DNA from: Vreelandella nanhaiensis
Lineage (GTDB): Bacteria; Pseudomonadota; Gammaproteobacteria; Pseudomonadales; Halomonadaceae
Assembly: GCF_003990185.1 (NCBI RefSeq)
Contig: NZ_RZHF01000010.1
Location: forward strand, 1 to 64,000
Length of the DNA: 64,000 bases
Reading direction: 5' to 3'
Shown here piece by piece: positions 62,166 through 64,000 of the stretch (position 1 is the stretch's first letter; each line of letters opens with the position of its first letter). The notes under the pieces are model-generated. The model saw only the letters and a list, made by a program, of their open reading frames with translations, was not told the origin of the DNA and made no database searches. The position numbers were made by a program, and so were the translations under genes.

Positions 62166-62351
62166 TTTTATCTGAGGAGTAAAAGGCAGTTATAGGGGGA
62201 ATGTTGCACCGGAATCCAACGTATAGCCTGTATAAAATTCATCGAAATTCACATGTTTGGTTGGAAGTACTTTACCTACACACCAAGATGAATATAGAAA
62301 AGCGACTGGAAATTATCTTAGTAAACTTTTTAAGCGCCCACAGGGGGAAGC
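62166..62351. promoter_or_regulatory. Intergenic promoter zone
   Basis: Holds GGTGCAACATTCCCCCTATAAC on the minus strand split by base 62200, similar to the boxes upstream of the methyltransferase; it could start the repeat RNA. On the plus strand it leads to the 182-residue gene. Confidence 0.35.
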
Positions 62352-62900
62352 ATGATTCTAGACGCTATCGATGGCTGGGACGATTACCCGCGACGCATTT
62401 TTGACCGTGAAGCTACCATACGAGGTATTGCCGAGTGGATTGATGCCGAAAGCAGTGTCATGCCTTACTCGGTCTTGCATTGTGATGGCGTTCGTTTTCG
62501 CGTGGCTGTGCGCGATTATAAAGAGCAAGACTTGATCTTGGCGGCCGATGAGTACGGGCATCGTTCAGCAGCAGGGGCTTTGGGCGCTTTCGGCGAGCTG
62601 ATTGACACGGCAAAACGTCGAATGGAAGGAAAAGAGTCCTGGCCAGAAGGCCCGGCGCTAGATGAAATTAGGCTCTACCAGAAAGAGCGTGAAGACGAAA
62701 AGCTCAACACTATGGCCACGTTATTTATCCAGCGCGAACCCCATATCGTCAATGAAATAGAATACGGCGCTCAGCCGGGCCAACTCGATCTGGACGCTGC
62801 ATCGCTGCCAGAATGCTTGTGGGATGAATTTGAAGCAGAAGGAGAGGCGTTTAAGCTCGTCTTAGAGGAAGAAATTTACCACCGCGTGAATAAGAAGTAA
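62352..62900 (+). CDS. Unknown acidic protein
   Basis: 182 residues, MILDAIDGWDDYPRRIFDRE onward, acidic and soluble, Glu/Asp-rich in the C-terminal half. AGGGGGAAGC lies before the ATG. No family recognised. Between the Abi locus and higBA, so accessory; a defence role is only suggested by position. Confidence 0.6.
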   Translation: MILDAIDGWDDYPRRIFDREATIRGIAEWIDAESSVMPYSVLHCDGVRFRVAVRDYKEQDLILAADEYGHRSAAGALGAFGELIDTAKRRMEGKESWPEGPALDEIRLYQKEREDEKLNTMATLFIQREPHIVNEIEYGAQPGQLDLDAASLPECLWDEFEAEGEAFKLVLEEEIYHRVNKK

Positions 62901-63130
62901 CACGCTGCGAAGAATTGCCAGCCGGGTTTCTCTACATCCAGATGGCATGACACAACATCAAACACCAAAAGTCCGGCCATATACGACGTTTTTTTAACCT
63001 GTTAAAAGAATATAGATAACACCTATGTCGACGGGTGTCGAAATGCAGGCCTAGTGTTTTAATAGAAGTAGGGCTTTTAGCGAAGCTGCTGGTTAATCCT
63101 AGTCAGACAAAAAACCGATGAGGTAGCACC
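62901..63130. other. Intergenic, no gene seen
   Basis: AT-rich, with a T7 run near 62990 and no supported frame. Confidence 0.4.
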
Positions 63131-63283
63131 GTGATTGAGTGCGAAGGCATGAAGGATGATGAGACGCCACGTGCGCGAGAAGCAGTTCACGATATAACAG
63201 CTGTGGTGTTCTGCCAGAAACGCCAATTATTGCTTTGTAATGACTGCGTGCCCAAATATGTAGAGGAAGAAGACGACCTCTAA
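63131..63283 (+). CDS. Small Cys protein, GTG start
   Basis: 50 residues, opening MIECEGMKDDETPRAREAVH if GTG is read as Met, with Phe-Cys-Gln-Lys and Leu-Cys-Asn-Asp-Cys-Val, so perhaps one metal or disulfide knot. GAGGT lies before the GTG. No family recognised. Confidence 0.45.
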   Translation: MIECEGMKDDETPRAREAVHDITAVVFCQKRQLLLCNDCVPKYVEEEDDL

Positions 63284-63359
63284 TTAGGTGCTATTACCTG
63301 CTACGTTCGCATGAATGGGTAAGCAGATTTTTCATAATGGCCAATATTTAAACCTTAAT

Positions 63360-63382
63360 ACCCGGCAATAAGCCGGGTTTTT
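63360..63382 (+). terminator. Terminator, plus strand
   Basis: CCCGGC, loop AATAA, GCCGGG then T5. Confidence 0.85.
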
Positions 63383-63388
63383 GCGTCT

Positions 63389-63407
63389 CAATTAGCGAGG
63401 CTAATTG
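63389..63407. repeat. Small palindrome CAATTAG-CGAGG-CTAATTG
   Basis: Seven-bp arms between two terminators; purpose unclear. Confidence 0.5.
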
Positions 63408-63412
63408 GATAC

Positions 63413-63445
63413 AAAAAACCCAACGTCGCGGTACGTTGGGTTTTT
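63413..63445. terminator. Bidirectional terminator after higA
   Basis: AACCCAACGT, loop CGCGGT, ACGTTGGGTT with runs of A and T on the two sides. It ends the minus-strand higBA operon. Confidence 0.88.
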
Positions 63446-63466
63446 CCGAATTAATATCTTACTAAT

Positions 63467-63751
63467 TCAAACAGCTGCAAATCTTTCAATATGGTTCTGT
63501 TCTTTATGCTCGGCGTGCCATAGCTCATAGTTTGCCTGCATCGTTAGCCAGTGCTTGGCATTGCCAATTCCGCCATGCTCTAACTTAACGGCCAAATCGG
63601 GGGAAATAGCGGCATGCTCATGTAATACGCGTGAAACTGCTGCACGAGACATGCCTAACTTTTTGGAAAATTCAGTGACGTTCAGCCCCAGCGCTGGCAC
63701 GATCCGACGGCGCAATAAGCTACCTGGGTGCGGCGGGTTCATCATGGTCAT
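63467..63751 (-). CDS. higA: HigA-type antitoxin
   Basis: 94 residues (start possibly a few codons in, at MMNPPHPG). VapI/HigA helix-turn-helix: LNVTEFSKKLGMSRAAVSRV, followed by PDLAVKLEHGGIGNAKHWLT. Binds HigB toxin and the operon promoter. Downstream of the higB remnant at the window edge, the normal toxin-first order. Confidence 0.9.
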   Translation of the reverse strand: MTMMNPPHPGSLLRRRIVPALGLNVTEFSKKLGMSRAAVSRVLHEHAAISPDLAVKLEHGGIGNAKHWLTMQANYELWHAEHKEQNHIERFAAV

Positions 63752-63843
63752 GTTTCAGTTCTCTCTCTCTACACAAATTGTGTATCGCATATTTGAGGTG
63801 TTGCATTCATGGCTACGTCTGCGAGGCCATCTTTCTCGGTGGC

Positions 63844-63875
63844 CCTTGATAACCGTACCGAGCCGGTTATCAAGG
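63844..63875. repeat. 12-bp inverted repeat between higB and higA
   Basis: CCTTGATAACCG, eight-base loop, CGGTTATCAAGG. It is in the toxin-antitoxin spacer, which is about 134 bp, long for this family. It may be an attenuator, internal promoter operator or mRNA stabiliser. Confidence 0.75.
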
Positions 63876-63885
63876 AACGCCGGGG

Positions 63886-64000
63886 TTAGTGGTAGTCTAA
63901 ATAGTCAACAAGGTGTACATCTTCCCCATCAAACGTAAATATCACTACCCAATTACCGTTTACATGCACCGAAAAAAAGCCTTTTCTATCACCCTTCAAA
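63886..64000 (-). CDS. higB: HigB toxin, C-terminus only
   Basis: The frame ends at TAA (63886) and is open to the window edge: RKGFFSVHVNGNWVVIFTFD, then Glu-Asp-Val-His-Leu-Val-Asp-Tyr-Leu-Asp-Tyr-His. That is the C-terminus of RelE/HigB mRNA endonucleases. The start is outside the window. Confidence 0.85.
   Translation of the reverse strand, partial: LKGDRKGFFSVHVNGNWVVIFTFDGEDVHLVDYLDYH

Overview
The window looks like one flank of a conjugative mobile element (ICE or large plasmid), joined to a decayed junk zone and then to a metal, thiol and sulfur accessory region. The host is probably a marine or halophilic gammaproteobacterium such as Halomonas or Marinobacter. This is inferred from F-type transfer genes with gammaproteobacterial features, mid-50s to 60 percent GC in most genes, and the ccm/dsb/cadR-lspA gene content. 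No rRNA, tRNA or CRISPR array was seen. Layout: 1-3 kb is a patchwork of small exported proteins, an edge-cut gene, an IS3-type remnant and gene stubs. 3-8 kb is a minus-strand operon of small plasmid-type genes headed by a recD2-type helicase; recD2 and a membrane gene in it are visibly broken. 8.4-11.5 kb carries topB and an unknown gene. 11.8-12.6 kb is a non-coding repeat zone. 12.7-14.3 kb holds regulators. 14.3-24.5 kb is a plus-strand transfer operon opened by a sigma-like protein (traW, traU, trbC, two traN-like genes, two small exported proteins, a traD-type coupling ATPase). It converges on a minus-strand operon (traF-traH-traG) at a shared terminator. 30.2-37.2 kb holds DNA-metabolism genes: an ERF annealing protein, a toprim primase-like protein, a C5 cytosine methyltransferase and a large divergent recombinase-like protein with a LexA box upstream. 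37.3-44.4 kb is a graveyard: a CcdA/ZIP chimera, an orphan MerR regulator, an intact CYP152-type P450, fragments of a CDF transporter, lnt and a sterol desaturase, an intact ZIP transporter and a decapitated antitoxin. 44.4-50.5 kb is peroxiredoxin-ccmFGHI, then lspA and a CDF metal exporter facing cadR. 51-56.6 kb is an ArsR-controlled BASS transporter and a dsbG-dsbD-sco-tlpA set. 57.3-59.9 kb is a sulfide-type set (persulfide dioxygenase stub, DUF442, SulP, truncated YeeE). 60-64 kb is defence or addiction: an Abi_2 HEPN-type protein preceded by two 100-bp tandem repeats and a terminator, plus a higBA locus running off the end. How they fit together: the transfer operons would build and gate an F-type conjugation pore. 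The DNA genes would process, anneal and mark incoming element DNA. The right half exports metals and maintains extracytoplasmic thiols. The Abi and Hig modules stabilise or defend the element. The strongest leads for something undescribed are (1) the Abi_2 gene behind a two-unit 100-bp repeat and a terminator, which has the layout of an RNA-antitoxin/toxin locus; (2) a structured leader with a possible anti-Shine-Dalgarno element, shared by the ERF, primase and methyltransferase genes; (3) a LexA-boxed giant recombinase-like gene.
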